Assembly (NCBI GenBank): GCA_937974415.1 | Contig: CALJXB010000405.1 | Span: 1 to 6,341 of the forward strand | DNA length: 6,341 bases | Direction of reading: 5' to 3' | Source of the DNA: an uncultured Kiloniellales bacterium | GTDB taxonomy: Bacteria > Pseudomonadota > Alphaproteobacteria > Kiloniellales > JAKSDN01 | Shown: positions 1 through 5,921 of the stretch, in pieces | Position numbering within the stretch: the first letter of the stretch is position 1 | Layout: every line of letters begins with the position of its first letter | Program-made: the position numbers and the translations under genes | The notes under the pieces: generated by a model | Database searches by the model: none | Told to the model about the DNA's origin: nothing | What the model saw: only the letters and a program-made list of their open reading frames with translations

Positions 1-377
1 CCGGCCTGGGCCTGCTGGACGATTCGGCCTATGCCCTGGCCATGGCGCGGCGCCTCGCGCGGCGCGGCGCCTCGCTCGCCGGCATTCGCGCCCGGATGCG
101 CGCCAAGGGCGTCGGGCCCGAAGACGCGGAGGCGGCACTCGCCGCCTTGAAGAAAGACGCCGCCGATCCCGACTTGGCCGCCGGCCTGGCCTTCGCCCGG
201 CGCCGGCGCCTCGGCCCCTTCCGCCCGGCGGCCGAGCGCGAGGCCAGACGCCTGAAGGACCTTGCCGCCCTCGCCCGCCAGGGCTTCGCCTTGGAGCTGG
301 CGCGCCGGGTGATCGACGCCGACGACCCGCAGGAGCTGGAGGACGAGCTGGAAGCCGGGGCAGGCGCCGCTCAGTAG
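1..377 (+). CDS. recX: Regulatory protein RecX, C-terminal part (5' end outside window)
   Basis: The frame is open from base 3 and ends at TAG 375-377, giving 124 visible residues. RecX binds RecA filaments and modulates recombination and SOS induction in the cytoplasm (family knowledge). The visible part begins with GLLDDSAYA, matching the conserved G-x-L-D-D-x-x-[FY]-A motif of RecX. An Arg-rich helical stretch follows (ARRLARRGASLAGIRARMRA), then KGVGPEDAEAALAAL, the typical 'R-x-K-G-[IV]...A-L' end of a RecX three-helix repeat. A second repeat reads LAFARRRRLGPF...RQGFALELARRVID. This is the usual all-helical, Arg/Ala/Leu-rich RecX composition. The N-terminal third and the start codon lie upstream of the window, as would recA if it is adjacent. 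The gene converges on the radical SAM gene, and the two stop regions overlap by 7 nt with no room for a separate terminator. The family call is fairly secure; function in this organism is inferred. Confidence 0.85.
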   Translation, partial: GLGLLDDSAYALAMARRLARRGASLAGIRARMRAKGVGPEDAEAALAALKKDAADPDLAAGLAFARRRRLGPFRPAAEREARRLKDLAALARQGFALELARRVIDADDPQELEDELEAGAGAAQ

Positions 378-1261
378 CCGCGGGCCCAGTCGGGCCTGAG
401 GGGGATCGTCCCGGCCAGCGCCGCCGCGATCTCTCCCAGCAGGCGCTCGCGGTCCTTCGGCAGGGTGCCGGCCAGCGCCAGGGCGTTCGACGCGTGATTG
501 GAGCGGAAGATCACCGGGCTCGGCGGGTCGAGCCGGGCGATCAGCCGCTGCTGCTCCTCGAGGATCGCCGCATCGTCCTGAAACGCGAAGGGCTCGCCGA
601 ACTTCTTGAAGAACTCCTCGCGCACCCCGGGATCGAGGCCGAGCTGCAGGGTCGAGAGGTAGGTGGGCGCCACCCGGTTGACCAGGTCTGCAGTGGCGTC
701 GATGTGCTCGCGCCAGCGCTCCCGCCCGCCGAGGCCCAGGATCACCGTCGCCGAGACCTTGAGGCCGGCTTCCTTGGCCTTGGTCAGGCCGTCGGCCATG
801 GCGCGCGGGCTGGCGCCCTTGGTGATCCGCTTGAGGATGTCGTGGGACCCGGACTCGATGCCGTAGTAGACCAGGCTCAGCTTGCGCGCCACCAGGGACT
901 CGAGCTCCTCCGCCGACTTCTTGATCAGGTTGGCCGGCAGCGCGTAGCTGGAGACCCGGGCGAGCGCCGGAAAGCTCTCGGCCAGCTTGTCGAGAATGCG
1001 GTGGAGCTGCTCGACCGGCAGCACCAGGGCGTCGCCGTCGGCGAGGAACACCCGCGAGGCCTCGGGCCAGATCCCGGCGGCCTTCTCGATGTCGGTGAAA
1101 ACCTCGTCGAGCGAACGAGCGCGGAACTGCTTGCTGCGGTACATGGAACAGAAGCTGCAGCGGTTGAACGAGCAGCCGATGGTCGCCTGGACGATCAGGT
1201 TGCGCCCCTCCGAGGGCGGCCGCCACAGGGGCATGTCGTAGTCGAGCAGGTCCGCGAACAT
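371..1261 (-). CDS. Radical SAM protein of the COG1032 type, function unassigned
   Basis: This is a 296-residue cytoplasmic protein. Near the N-terminus it has the cluster motif C30-x4-C35-x2-C38 (IGCSFNRCSFCSMYR), which would bind a [4Fe-4S] cluster and SAM. The spacing is CX4CX2C rather than the textbook CX3CX2C. As I recall the family, a preceding 'PLxRPPSE' block (residues 11-18) and this spacing are typical of a widespread COG1032 subgroup. Other landmarks are ADGDA at 74-78 (the GGE-like SAM-amine strand), YGIESGS at 133-139 and ILGLGGRER at 174-182. FRSNHASN at 252-259 is followed by GTLPKDRERLL, a conserved C-terminal signature of this group. There is no B12-binding domain. ATG 1259-1261 was chosen; the Shine-Dalgarno sequence is poor, and Met10 is a weaker alternative. 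The methyltransferase stop lies 42 nt upstream on the same strand, so the two are probably co-transcribed. The substrate is unknown. Confidence 0.9.
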   Translation of the reverse strand: MFADLLDYDMPLWRPPSEGRNLIVQATIGCSFNRCSFCSMYRSKQFRARSLDEVFTDIEKAAGIWPEASRVFLADGDALVLPVEQLHRILDKLAESFPALARVSSYALPANLIKKSAEELESLVARKLSLVYYGIESGSHDILKRITKGASPRAMADGLTKAKEAGLKVSATVILGLGGRERWREHIDATADLVNRVAPTYLSTLQLGLDPGVREEFFKKFGEPFAFQDDAAILEEQQRLIARLDPPSPVIFRSNHASNALALAGTLPKDRERLLGEIAAALAGTIPLRPDWARGY

Positions 1262-1303
1262 GGCCGCCAGTCTAAGCGCCCGGCGGGATGCGGAAAAGAT
1301 CTC

Positions 1304-2068
1304 TCACGGCGCCCGGGCGGTCAGGCAGAACACCCGGTGGGGCACCGCTTGCGGATCGTCGGGAAAGCGCTCGGCCAGGAGGGCCGCCAGGGCCTCGTCG
1401 AAGGCCGCGACCCGGGCCGGCGGCAGGCTGGCGCCGACGCCGGCGCTAGCGCGGATGCGGCCGCGCCAGGCCTCGTGGCTGTAGGCGACGGCCGCGTCGA
1501 AGGAGAAGGTCTCGATCTGCTCGAAACCGGCGCCGGTGGCATCGGCCAGCCAGTCGGCATGGAGCCCCGTGCCGCCCCCGAAGGCCCAGTCGGGGTTGTG
1601 GGCCCGAATCAGGTCTTCCGTCGCCGCGACCAGGTTGCCGGCGAGCGGGATCCAATCGAAGTGGGCGATCACCAGGCGGCCGCCGGGTTTCAGCAGGCGC
1701 CGCGCTTCGCGGGCCGCCGCCGGGCGGTCGAACCAGTGCCAGCACTGGCCGGCCGCAACGATATCGAAGGCCCCGTCCGCAAGCCCGACGCGCTCGGCGC
1801 TGCCGGCAAGATACGCGCTGGCGAGGCCGGCAGCGTCATCTTGCGCCCGCGCCTCGGCGATCAGGTCGGTGGATAGGTCGAGGCCCACCACCCGGCAGCC
1901 GCGCCCGGCGAAGCCGCGCCCCAGGCTACCGGTGCCGGTGCCCAAATCGAGCACCCGCAGCCCCGGGGCGATCACGTCCCCGGCCTCCAGCCGGGCGAAG
2001 AGGCTCGCCGGGAAACCGGCGCGGAAGCGCCCGTAGTCCTCGGCCGTAAGCCCGAAATCCACCGCCAC
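1304..2068 (-). CDS. Class I SAM-dependent methyltransferase (Methyltransf_11 type)
   Basis: A 254-residue cytoplasmic protein if started at GTG 2066-2068. It has a Rossmann-type methyltransferase fold. Motif I is VLDLGTGTG at 39-47 (SAM-binding glycines) and the acidic end of strand 2 is VGLDLS, with Asp64. AAGQCWHWFDRP at 105-116 corresponds to the motif IV region, and LKPGGRLVIAHFDW at 126-139 is the usual post-motif segment. The C-terminal cap contains YSHEAWRGRIRASAG and ends FPDDPQAVPHRVF, which I recognise from a proteobacterial family of uncharacterised methyltransferases. The open frame continues upstream to 2197. I prefer GTG 2068 because it follows AAAGG with 7-nt spacing and because homology-like sequence begins there (DFGLTAEDYGRFRAGFP); GTG 2062 is also possible. 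The extra upstream residues look like translated intergenic DNA and would overlap the divergent TPR promoter. The gene is probably first in an operon with the radical SAM gene. Its methyl acceptor is unknown. Confidence 0.87.
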   Translation of the reverse strand: MAVDFGLTAEDYGRFRAGFPASLFARLEAGDVIAPGLRVLDLGTGTGSLGRGFAGRGCRVVGLDLSTDLIAEARAQDDAAGLASAYLAGSAERVGLADGAFDIVAAGQCWHWFDRPAAAREARRLLKPGGRLVIAHFDWIPLAGNLVAATEDLIRAHNPDWAFGGGTGLHADWLADATGAGFEQIETFSFDAAVAYSHEAWRGRIRASAGVGASLPPARVAAFDEALAALLAERFPDDPQAVPHRVFCLTARAP

Positions 2069-2151
2069 CGCCTCGCCTTTCTGCTTTGTGCCGGGACACG
2101 CCCACGGCCCCGGCTCACGAAGGCCTCCCAGGGCGCTCACGCCAGCTTGTG

Positions 2152-2179
2152 TTGACCGCCTCGGAACGGTCCCGATAAT
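2152..2179 (+). promoter_or_regulatory. Sigma70-like promoter for the TPR gene
   Basis: TTGACC at 2152-2157 (5 of 6 to the -35 consensus) and GATAAT at 2174-2179 (5 of 6 to the -10 consensus) are separated by 16 nt. Transcription would start near 2186, giving a leader of about 27 nt to the ATG at 2213. This is an AT-richer patch in a G+C-rich background. The position argues against translation from the in-frame ATG at 2189, which would be almost at the transcript end. Confidence 0.6.
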
Positions 2180-2185
2180 TCCGAG
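2160..2185. promoter_or_regulatory. Inverted repeat over the promoter -10, candidate operator
   Basis: CTCGGAA at 2160-2166 and its exact reverse complement TTCCGAG at 2179-2185 flank a 12-nt centre. The 26-bp dyad spans the promoter spacer and the -10 hexamer, ending at about the expected transcription start. Its size and placement suit a dimeric repressor site. A chance 7-bp repeat cannot be excluded, and I do not recognise a known regulator's consensus. Confidence 0.35.
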
Positions 2186-2212
2186 AAAGTGCGACAATCG
2201 ACGGAGTGTGTC

Positions 2213-2683
2213 ATGGCCAAATTAGTCCGATTCCTGGGACTCCTGGCGATCGGCCTGGCGCTTGCGACCGGTCCGGCCATGGCGGCCGGCGGCAGCTCGA
2301 AGGCGGCGCCCCCGGACCCGAACTACGCCAAGGCCCGGGCCCTGATCGACGCCGGCAGCTATGGTGACGCCATCCCCTTCTTGGAAAAGGCCGTGACGGC
2401 GAACCCGAAGAGTGCGGACGCTTACAACTACCTCTGCTACAGCCACCGCAAGATCGGCCAGATCGACGCGGCACTGGAGAACTACCGGCGGGCGCTCGAA
2501 TTGCAGCCCAAGCACCTCGGCGCGAACGAGTATCTGGGCGAGCTCTATTTGGAGCTCGGCGAGCTGGCGAAGGCCGAAGAGCGCCTGGATGTGCTCGACG
2601 ACGCCTGCTTCTTCGGCTGCGAGGAATACTCGGAGCTGAAAGAGCTGATCAAGGACTACAAAAAGCGCCAGGGCGCGAGTTGA
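2213..2683 (+). CDS. Exported tetratricopeptide-repeat (TPR) protein
   Basis: A 156-residue protein, probably periplasmic. Residues 1-24 form a Sec signal peptide: MAKLVR, a hydrophobic core FLGLLAIGLALATG, and an AMA|AG cleavage site near residue 24. There is no lipobox cysteine. After a short Gly/Ser/Pro linker come about three TPR units: 37-66 (YAKARALIDAGSYGDAIPFL), 67-100 (ending ALENYRRALELQP) and 101-132 (EYLGELYLELGELAKAEERL). TPRs mediate protein-protein contacts; the partner is unknown. Three cysteines (75, 132, 136) include a CFFGC pair after the last repeat that could form a disulfide in the periplasm. ATG 2213 was chosen because GGAG at 2203-2206 lies 6 nt upstream, the signal peptide starts there, and the promoter at 2152-2179 fits. 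An ATG at 2189 in frame adds eight residues and is less likely. The gene is monocistronic, divergent from the methyltransferase operon and convergent with the cyclase gene. Confidence 0.85.
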   Translation: MAKLVRFLGLLAIGLALATGPAMAAGGSSKAAPPDPNYAKARALIDAGSYGDAIPFLEKAVTANPKSADAYNYLCYSHRKIGQIDAALENYRRALELQPKHLGANEYLGELYLELGELAKAEERLDVLDDACFFGCEEYSELKELIKDYKKRQGAS

Positions 2684-2688
2684 GAATC

Positions 2689-2760
2689 CAGGCCCACCTC
2701 CCCTCCCGGCCACCCACAGCGTACAATGGCATTGGGTGGCCGGGAGGGGAGGTGGGCCTG
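2689..2760. repeat. Perfect 28-bp inverted repeat (large hairpin) between convergent genes
   Basis: Arm 2689-2716 is perfectly complementary to 2733-2760, with a 16-nt loop (CAGCGTACAATGGCAT, 2717-2732). It lies 5 nt after the TPR stop and 31 nt after the end of the cyclase gene. In transcripts from either side it would form a very stable hairpin, so it could act as a bidirectional terminator or 3'-end stabiliser. Neither flank has a run of T, so it is not a classical intrinsic terminator. The arms are strongly strand-biased: the left is C-rich and the right has G-runs at 2734-2736, 2742-2744, 2746-2749 and 2754-2756. These fit the G3+N1-7 pattern of a G-quadruplex. The perfect match suggests recent origin or selection, as in a dispersed palindromic repeat, but one window cannot show dispersal. 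I see no clear target-site duplication. Confidence 0.85.
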
Positions 2761-2791
2761 CCAAGATAAGGGTCAGCGAAGCGGAAACGCC

Positions 2792-4477
2792 CTAGCTGGC
2801 CGGTACGACCCGGCGGTCGGCGGCGACGGGCAGGCTGAGGGCGTTTCTCACTACCCGCACGTCCAGCGGCCGGGCGCGGCCGCGCACCTCGATCTGCTGC
2901 AACGGAAACTCGGCCAAATCGACCTCTGCGAAGCGGGCCACACGGTCGGACACCACCAGTTGGGCGGTGAATTCCTTGGTCATGGCCTCGAGCCGGCTGG
3001 CGGTGTTGACGGCATCGCCGATGGCGGTCACCGAGACCGACTGGCCGTAGCCCATCTCGCCGACGATCACCGGGCCCGTGTGGATGCCGATGCCGATCCT
3101 GAGCGGCTGTCCCAGGTCATGCTTGAGGGCGGCGTTGATCTCCAGCAGGCGCTCGGACATGCGCCGCGCGGCCGAAAGCGCGTCGACGCAGCCGCGCTTG
3201 TGGTCGGACTCGATGCCGAACAGCGCCATGACGCCGTCGCCGATGAATTTGTCGACCCGGCCGCCGCTTTCCTCCACGGCCAGCCCCATGGCGGCGAAAT
3301 AGCGGTTGAGGATGAAGACCACGTCGAACGGCAGCTTGTCCTCGGACAGGCTTGTGAAGCCCCTCAGATCGGCGAACAGGATCGCGATCTCCCGCTCCTC
3401 GCCCTGCAGATAGCCGGGCTTGGGGCCGGCCTCCCGCATGGCCGGCGCCGGCGGTAGGAGCGGCGTCACCTCCAGATCGGCGCCCGGCCGGGTCTGGCAC
3501 GCCAAGCGCACATTGGGAGAGGCGCCGATGCGCCCAAGCACCCGGGCCTCCTCCTCGCTCGGCTCCGGCAGGGCCGCCGCGTCGCCGCCAAGCCGGACCC
3601 GGCAGGTCGAGCAGCGCCCGCGCCCGCCGCAGACCGAGGCATGGGGAATCCCGGCGCCTCGGCTGGCTTCGAGTATGGTGGTACCCTTCACTGCGGAAAC
3701 CCGCTTCCCATCGGGATAGGTCAAGGTAACGATACCGTGGCGGCGCTGCCACCAGGCGCGCAGCGGCCGCGCCGCAAGCACCAACACGAGCGCGAGTGCG
3801 AAGGCCAGGTAGAACCAGTTCTCGATGGTATAGATGAGCGCGACCGCCTGCTCGTCCGGAAAGTTGACCTGTTGCATGGCCGCCGCCAGCCAGTCCGGGT
3901 CCTCGGCCAGGCGCGCCACGTCGCGGCCGGCGACCATGACCCCGGCGAGCGAGACGGTCGGAAGCAGCACGGCTAAGCCATAGGCCAGGGGGAGGACGCG
4001 GCGGTAGCCGGGCTTGAGGCGCAGCCAATAGTGCAGCCCGACGCAGGCGTGCAGCCAAACCAGCAGCATCACGAGTGTCTGCTTTGCTAGCACCACGGGA
4101 TTGAACACAAAATAGATCAGCAGCAGGAAAATGTAGCTGTCGTTCACGGCGAACAACTCGGCGGCGAGTCGGTTGCCCAGGATGTGCAGCACCAGAAGGG
4201 GCGGGATCGCCAGACCGACCACGAGCTGGACCGCCTCCCAGGTCGGCATGGAGAGCCGCCGGCGTTGGAACAGGCCCCACAAGGCCAAGGCCATGTGGAC
4301 GATGAACGCGCCGTAAAGAAGAAAAGTGCCCGGCAGGCTGCGCCACAGCCAGAGAAACGCTTGGCGCCCCGCCTCCAGGGACTCGAACCCGACCAGGCCC
4401 AAGGCGTGGTTCAGGTAGTGGGTCACCACGAAGGCCATGAGGACCAGGCCACTCCACAGCCGAACTTGGCGAACCAT
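2792..4477 (-). CDS. Redox-sensor-like class III adenylate cyclase: His-rich membrane anchor + [2Fe-2S] ferredoxin + cyclase (CyaC-like)
   Basis: A 561-residue inner-membrane protein predicted to make cAMP from ATP. Residues 1-240 hold about six membrane segments (roughly 8-28, 48-70, 84-103, 116-152 as one or two, 161-183, 216-237). Histidines at 20, 24, 61, 98, 143 and 149 lie within or near the first four, as in diheme cytochrome b anchors. Residues 249-341 are a plant-type [2Fe-2S] ferredoxin with C283-x5-C289-x2-C292 and C327. Residues 357-545 are the cyclase, with FADLRGFT (metal Asp370), KFIGDG (Lys410, Asp414) and TAIGDAVNTASR (Thr484, Asn491, Arg495). All catalytic residues are present; Thr in place of the substrate Asp marks class IIIb. 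The start at ATG 4477 is set by GGAGGGAGGGG just upstream and by the first membrane segment; the frame stays open to 4735 but that part looks non-coding. Heme binding and redox control are inferred from architecture and from S. meliloti CyaC. Confidence 0.88.
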   Translation of the reverse strand: MVRQVRLWSGLVLMAFVVTHYLNHALGLVGFESLEAGRQAFLWLWRSLPGTFLLYGAFIVHMALALWGLFQRRRLSMPTWEAVQLVVGLAIPPLLVLHILGNRLAAELFAVNDSYIFLLLIYFVFNPVVLAKQTLVMLLVWLHACVGLHYWLRLKPGYRRVLPLAYGLAVLLPTVSLAGVMVAGRDVARLAEDPDWLAAAMQQVNFPDEQAVALIYTIENWFYLAFALALVLVLAARPLRAWWQRRHGIVTLTYPDGKRVSAVKGTTILEASRGAGIPHASVCGGRGRCSTCRVRLGGDAAALPEPSEEEARVLGRIGASPNVRLACQTRPGADLEVTPLLPPAPAMREAGPKPGYLQGEEREIAILFADLRGFTSLSEDKLPFDVVFILNRYFAAMGLAVEESGGRVDKFIGDGVMALFGIESDHKRGCVDALSAARRMSERLLEINAALKHDLGQPLRIGIGIHTGPVIVGEMGYGQSVSVTAIGDAVNTASRLEAMTKEFTAQLVVSDRVARFAEVDLAEFPLQQIEVRGRARPLDVRVVRNALSLPVAADRRVVPAS

Positions 4478-4481
4478 CGCC

Positions 4482-4490
4482 CCTCCCTCC
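4482..4490 (-). promoter_or_regulatory. Strong tandem Shine-Dalgarno of the cyclase gene
   Basis: On the minus strand GGAGGGAGG overlaps two GGAGG cores, 8 and 4 nt before ATG 4477-4475. This is the best ribosome binding site in the window on that strand. It fixes the cyclase start at 4477 rather than at the upstream in-frame ATGs (4510, 4492 and beyond). Confidence 0.75.
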
Positions 4491-4531
4491 ATAAGGCGCA
4501 CAAGACCCATGCCGGTCTGGCCGGCGACCCG

Positions 4532-4559
4532 ATGATAGGTCGCGGCCCCGGCCTTGCAA
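4532..4559 (-). promoter_or_regulatory. Sigma70-like promoter for the cyclase gene
   Basis: On the minus strand TTGCAA (4559-4554, 4 of 6 to the -35 consensus) is followed after 16 nt by TATCAT (4537-4532, 5 of 6 to the -10 consensus). Transcription would start near 4525, leaving a leader of about 48 nt that contains the strong ribosome binding site at 4482-4490. The same TTGCAA includes the TTG that could be read as an early start of the divergent DUF1289 gene, making that early start less likely. I found no CRP-type TGTGA-N6-TCACA site nearby. Confidence 0.5.
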
Positions 4560-4631
4560 ACGGCCGCCGGCCGGACCATCTTTTCGCGGTATTCCCTGCC
4601 ACGCCCTACACATCTTCGCGAGGCCGAAGAC

Positions 4632-4883
4632 TTGAGCGAGATCGACGACCGAACGGAACTGCGCCGCGAGCGCGCCCGTCGCAGGCCCAGGCCCAGGCGC
4701 GAGTTCGATACCAGCGTGCCCTCGCCCTGCATCACCGTCTGCCAGGTGGACGATGCGACCGGCTGCTGTATCGGCTGCTACCGCTCGATCGACGAAATCC
4801 GCGAATGGCCGATCCTCAGCGCCGACGAAAAGCGCACCGTGCTGGCGCGCATCGCCGAGCGCAAAGCCACCGCCGGCACCTAA
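4632..4883 (+). CDS. DUF1289 family small four-cysteine protein
   Basis: A small cytoplasmic protein of 83 residues as annotated. The C-terminal 55 residues are a clear DUF1289 domain. They read VPSPCITVCQVDDATGCC, then IGCYRSIDEIREWPILS and ADEKRTVLARIAERK, with cysteines 33, 37, 46 and 49 (plus Cys45) arranged as a probable metal or Fe-S site. The family's function is not established; members are often described as predicted Fe-S proteins. The N-terminal 30 residues are Arg-rich and poorly informative. The start is uncertain: TTG 4632 has GAGG 8 nt upstream and is my choice; TTG 4554 would add 26 residues but overlaps the divergent cyclase promoter; GTG 4716 would leave only the bare domain. 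The gene is divergent from the cyclase (154-nt intergenic region) and is followed after 19 nt by the permease gene, so those two are probably co-transcribed. Confidence 0.8.
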   Translation: MSEIDDRTELRRERARRRPRPRREFDTSVPSPCITVCQVDDATGCCIGCYRSIDEIREWPILSADEKRTVLARIAERKATAGT

Positions 4884-4902
4884 CGCCCGCGCGGACACCG
4901 GC

Positions 4903-5841
4903 GTGCCGTCTTCCGAGGCCCCGCGCCGCCCCGCCGCCCCTCACACCCCTCTGCCGCCCCTCGGCTTCCTTTTGCTCGCCGGCCTGACCCTGTTCTGGGG
5001 CGCCAACTGGCCGGCCATGAAGATCGCCTTGGCGGAACTGCCGGTCTGGTGGTTCCGCGCCGGCTGCCTGTGGTTCGGCGGCCTCGGCCTCATCCTGATC
5101 GCGCGGCTCACCGGCCAGTCGCTGCGGGTGCCGTCGTTCGAACGGCGGCCGCTCCTGCTCTGCGCCGTGTTCAACGTGGTCGGCTGGCATCTTTGTTCGG
5201 GCTATGGCGTCTCCCTCATGCCGGCTGGGCGGGCCGCCATCATCGCCTTCACCATGCCGGTCTGGGCCTCGCTGTTGGCCAGCCTCGTGCTCGACGAAGC
5301 GATCACCAAGGGGAAACTCCTCGGCCTGGCGCTGGGCATGAGCGGCCTCGCCGTGCTCATCGGCCCGGACCTAGTCGCGCTGGGAACAGCGCCGCTGGGC
5401 GCGCTCTTCATGCTCATGGCGGCCCTCTCGTGGGCCACCGGAACGGTCCTGCTCAAGCGCTTCCACTGGAGCGTGCCGACCACGGTCCTGGTCGGCTGGC
5501 AGCTCGTCGCCGGGGCGATCCCGGTGAGCCTGGGGGCCGTGCTGCTGCAGGCGCCGCCGGAGCTTGCCAGCCTCAGCCGCGAGGCCCTCCTGGCGGTGGC
5601 CTATATCTTCCTGTTCCCCATGGTGTTCTGCCAATGGGCCTTCTTCCAAACGGTCCGGCTCTTCCCGGCCGCCATTGCCGCCATCGGGACCCTGGCGATC
5701 CCGGTGGTCGGAGTCTATTCCAGCGCGGTGATTCTGGGCGAGCGCGTCGGATGGCTCGAGTTCATCGCCCTCCTGCTGATTTGCAGCGCCCTGGCCAGCG
5801 TGCTGTTGCCGGGGGCCCGCAGGTCGGCGCCATCGGCGTGA
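4903..5841 (+). CDS. DMT-superfamily (EamA) permease
   Basis: A 312-residue inner-membrane protein with about ten hydrophobic segments in two EamA repeats, roughly residues 20-152 and 165-303. This is the normal length and topology for the drug/metabolite transporter superfamily. Landmarks are LTLFWGANWPAMKIAL (29-42) in the first segment, AGRAAIIAFTMPVWASLLA (108-126) with the following LDEAIT, and, in the second repeat, AIAAIGTLAIPVVGVYSSA followed by LGERV (277-282). The last two are the usual EamA duplicates of 'P-V-x-x-x-x-x-x-x-x-x-x-x-E'. The family exports or imports small metabolites such as amino acids; the substrate cannot be told from sequence. GTG 4903-4905 was chosen because it is the first in-frame start after the DUF1289 stop and leaves a normal N-terminus; its Shine-Dalgarno is weak, so translational coupling to DUF1289 is plausible. 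The in-frame ATG at 5017 would cut the first membrane segment. TGA is at 5839-5841. Confidence 0.85.
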   Translation: MPSSEAPRRPAAPHTPLPPLGFLLLAGLTLFWGANWPAMKIALAELPVWWFRAGCLWFGGLGLILIARLTGQSLRVPSFERRPLLLCAVFNVVGWHLCSGYGVSLMPAGRAAIIAFTMPVWASLLASLVLDEAITKGKLLGLALGMSGLAVLIGPDLVALGTAPLGALFMLMAALSWATGTVLLKRFHWSVPTTVLVGWQLVAGAIPVSLGAVLLQAPPELASLSREALLAVAYIFLFPMVFCQWAFFQTVRLFPAAIAAIGTLAIPVVGVYSSAVILGERVGWLEFIALLLICSALASVLLPGARRSAPSA

Positions 5842-5921
5842 GGCGCGGCGTTCAAATCGCCTGGTGCGGTGGACTTCGCGAGCGTCTTGCCTCAGGCTAA
5901 GTCCCGATCGGGGAACCGGGC

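Noticed and set aside
494..1876. 460-codon open frame on + antisense to the radical SAM and methyltransferase genes
   Set aside because: Composition is Gly/Arg/Glu/Asp-rich with no recognisable motif; it is a shadow of two well-supported minus-strand genes, as expected at this G+C content.
2069..2197. N-terminal extension of the methyltransferase to 2197
   Set aside because: It covers the divergent TPR promoter and has no family-like sequence; AAAGG at 7 nt before GTG 2068 gives a better start.
2689..2760. Reading the inverted repeat as a classical intrinsic terminator or as an insertion-sequence end
   Set aside because: No T-tract on either side, no transposase and no target duplication; recorded only as an inverted repeat of uncertain role.
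4478..4735. N-terminal extension of the cyclase to 4735
   Set aside because: Ser/Arg-rich low-quality sequence overlapping the promoter and the divergent DUF1289 gene; the strong ribosome binding site is directly before 4477.
3117..4898. 593-codon open frame on - in another frame across the cyclase gene
   Set aside because: Arg/Gly/Ala/Pro-rich with no domains; the overlapping frame 4477-2792 encodes intact membrane, ferredoxin and cyclase domains.
4753..4902. Extension of the permease to ATG 4753
   Set aside because: It would overlap the DUF1289 domain by about 130 nt and adds an Arg/Ala/Pro-rich stretch unlike EamA proteins.
5049..5900. 283-codon open frame on + inside and beyond the permease gene
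   Set aside because: Arg/Pro/Gly/His-rich shadow of the permease, with no membrane segments.
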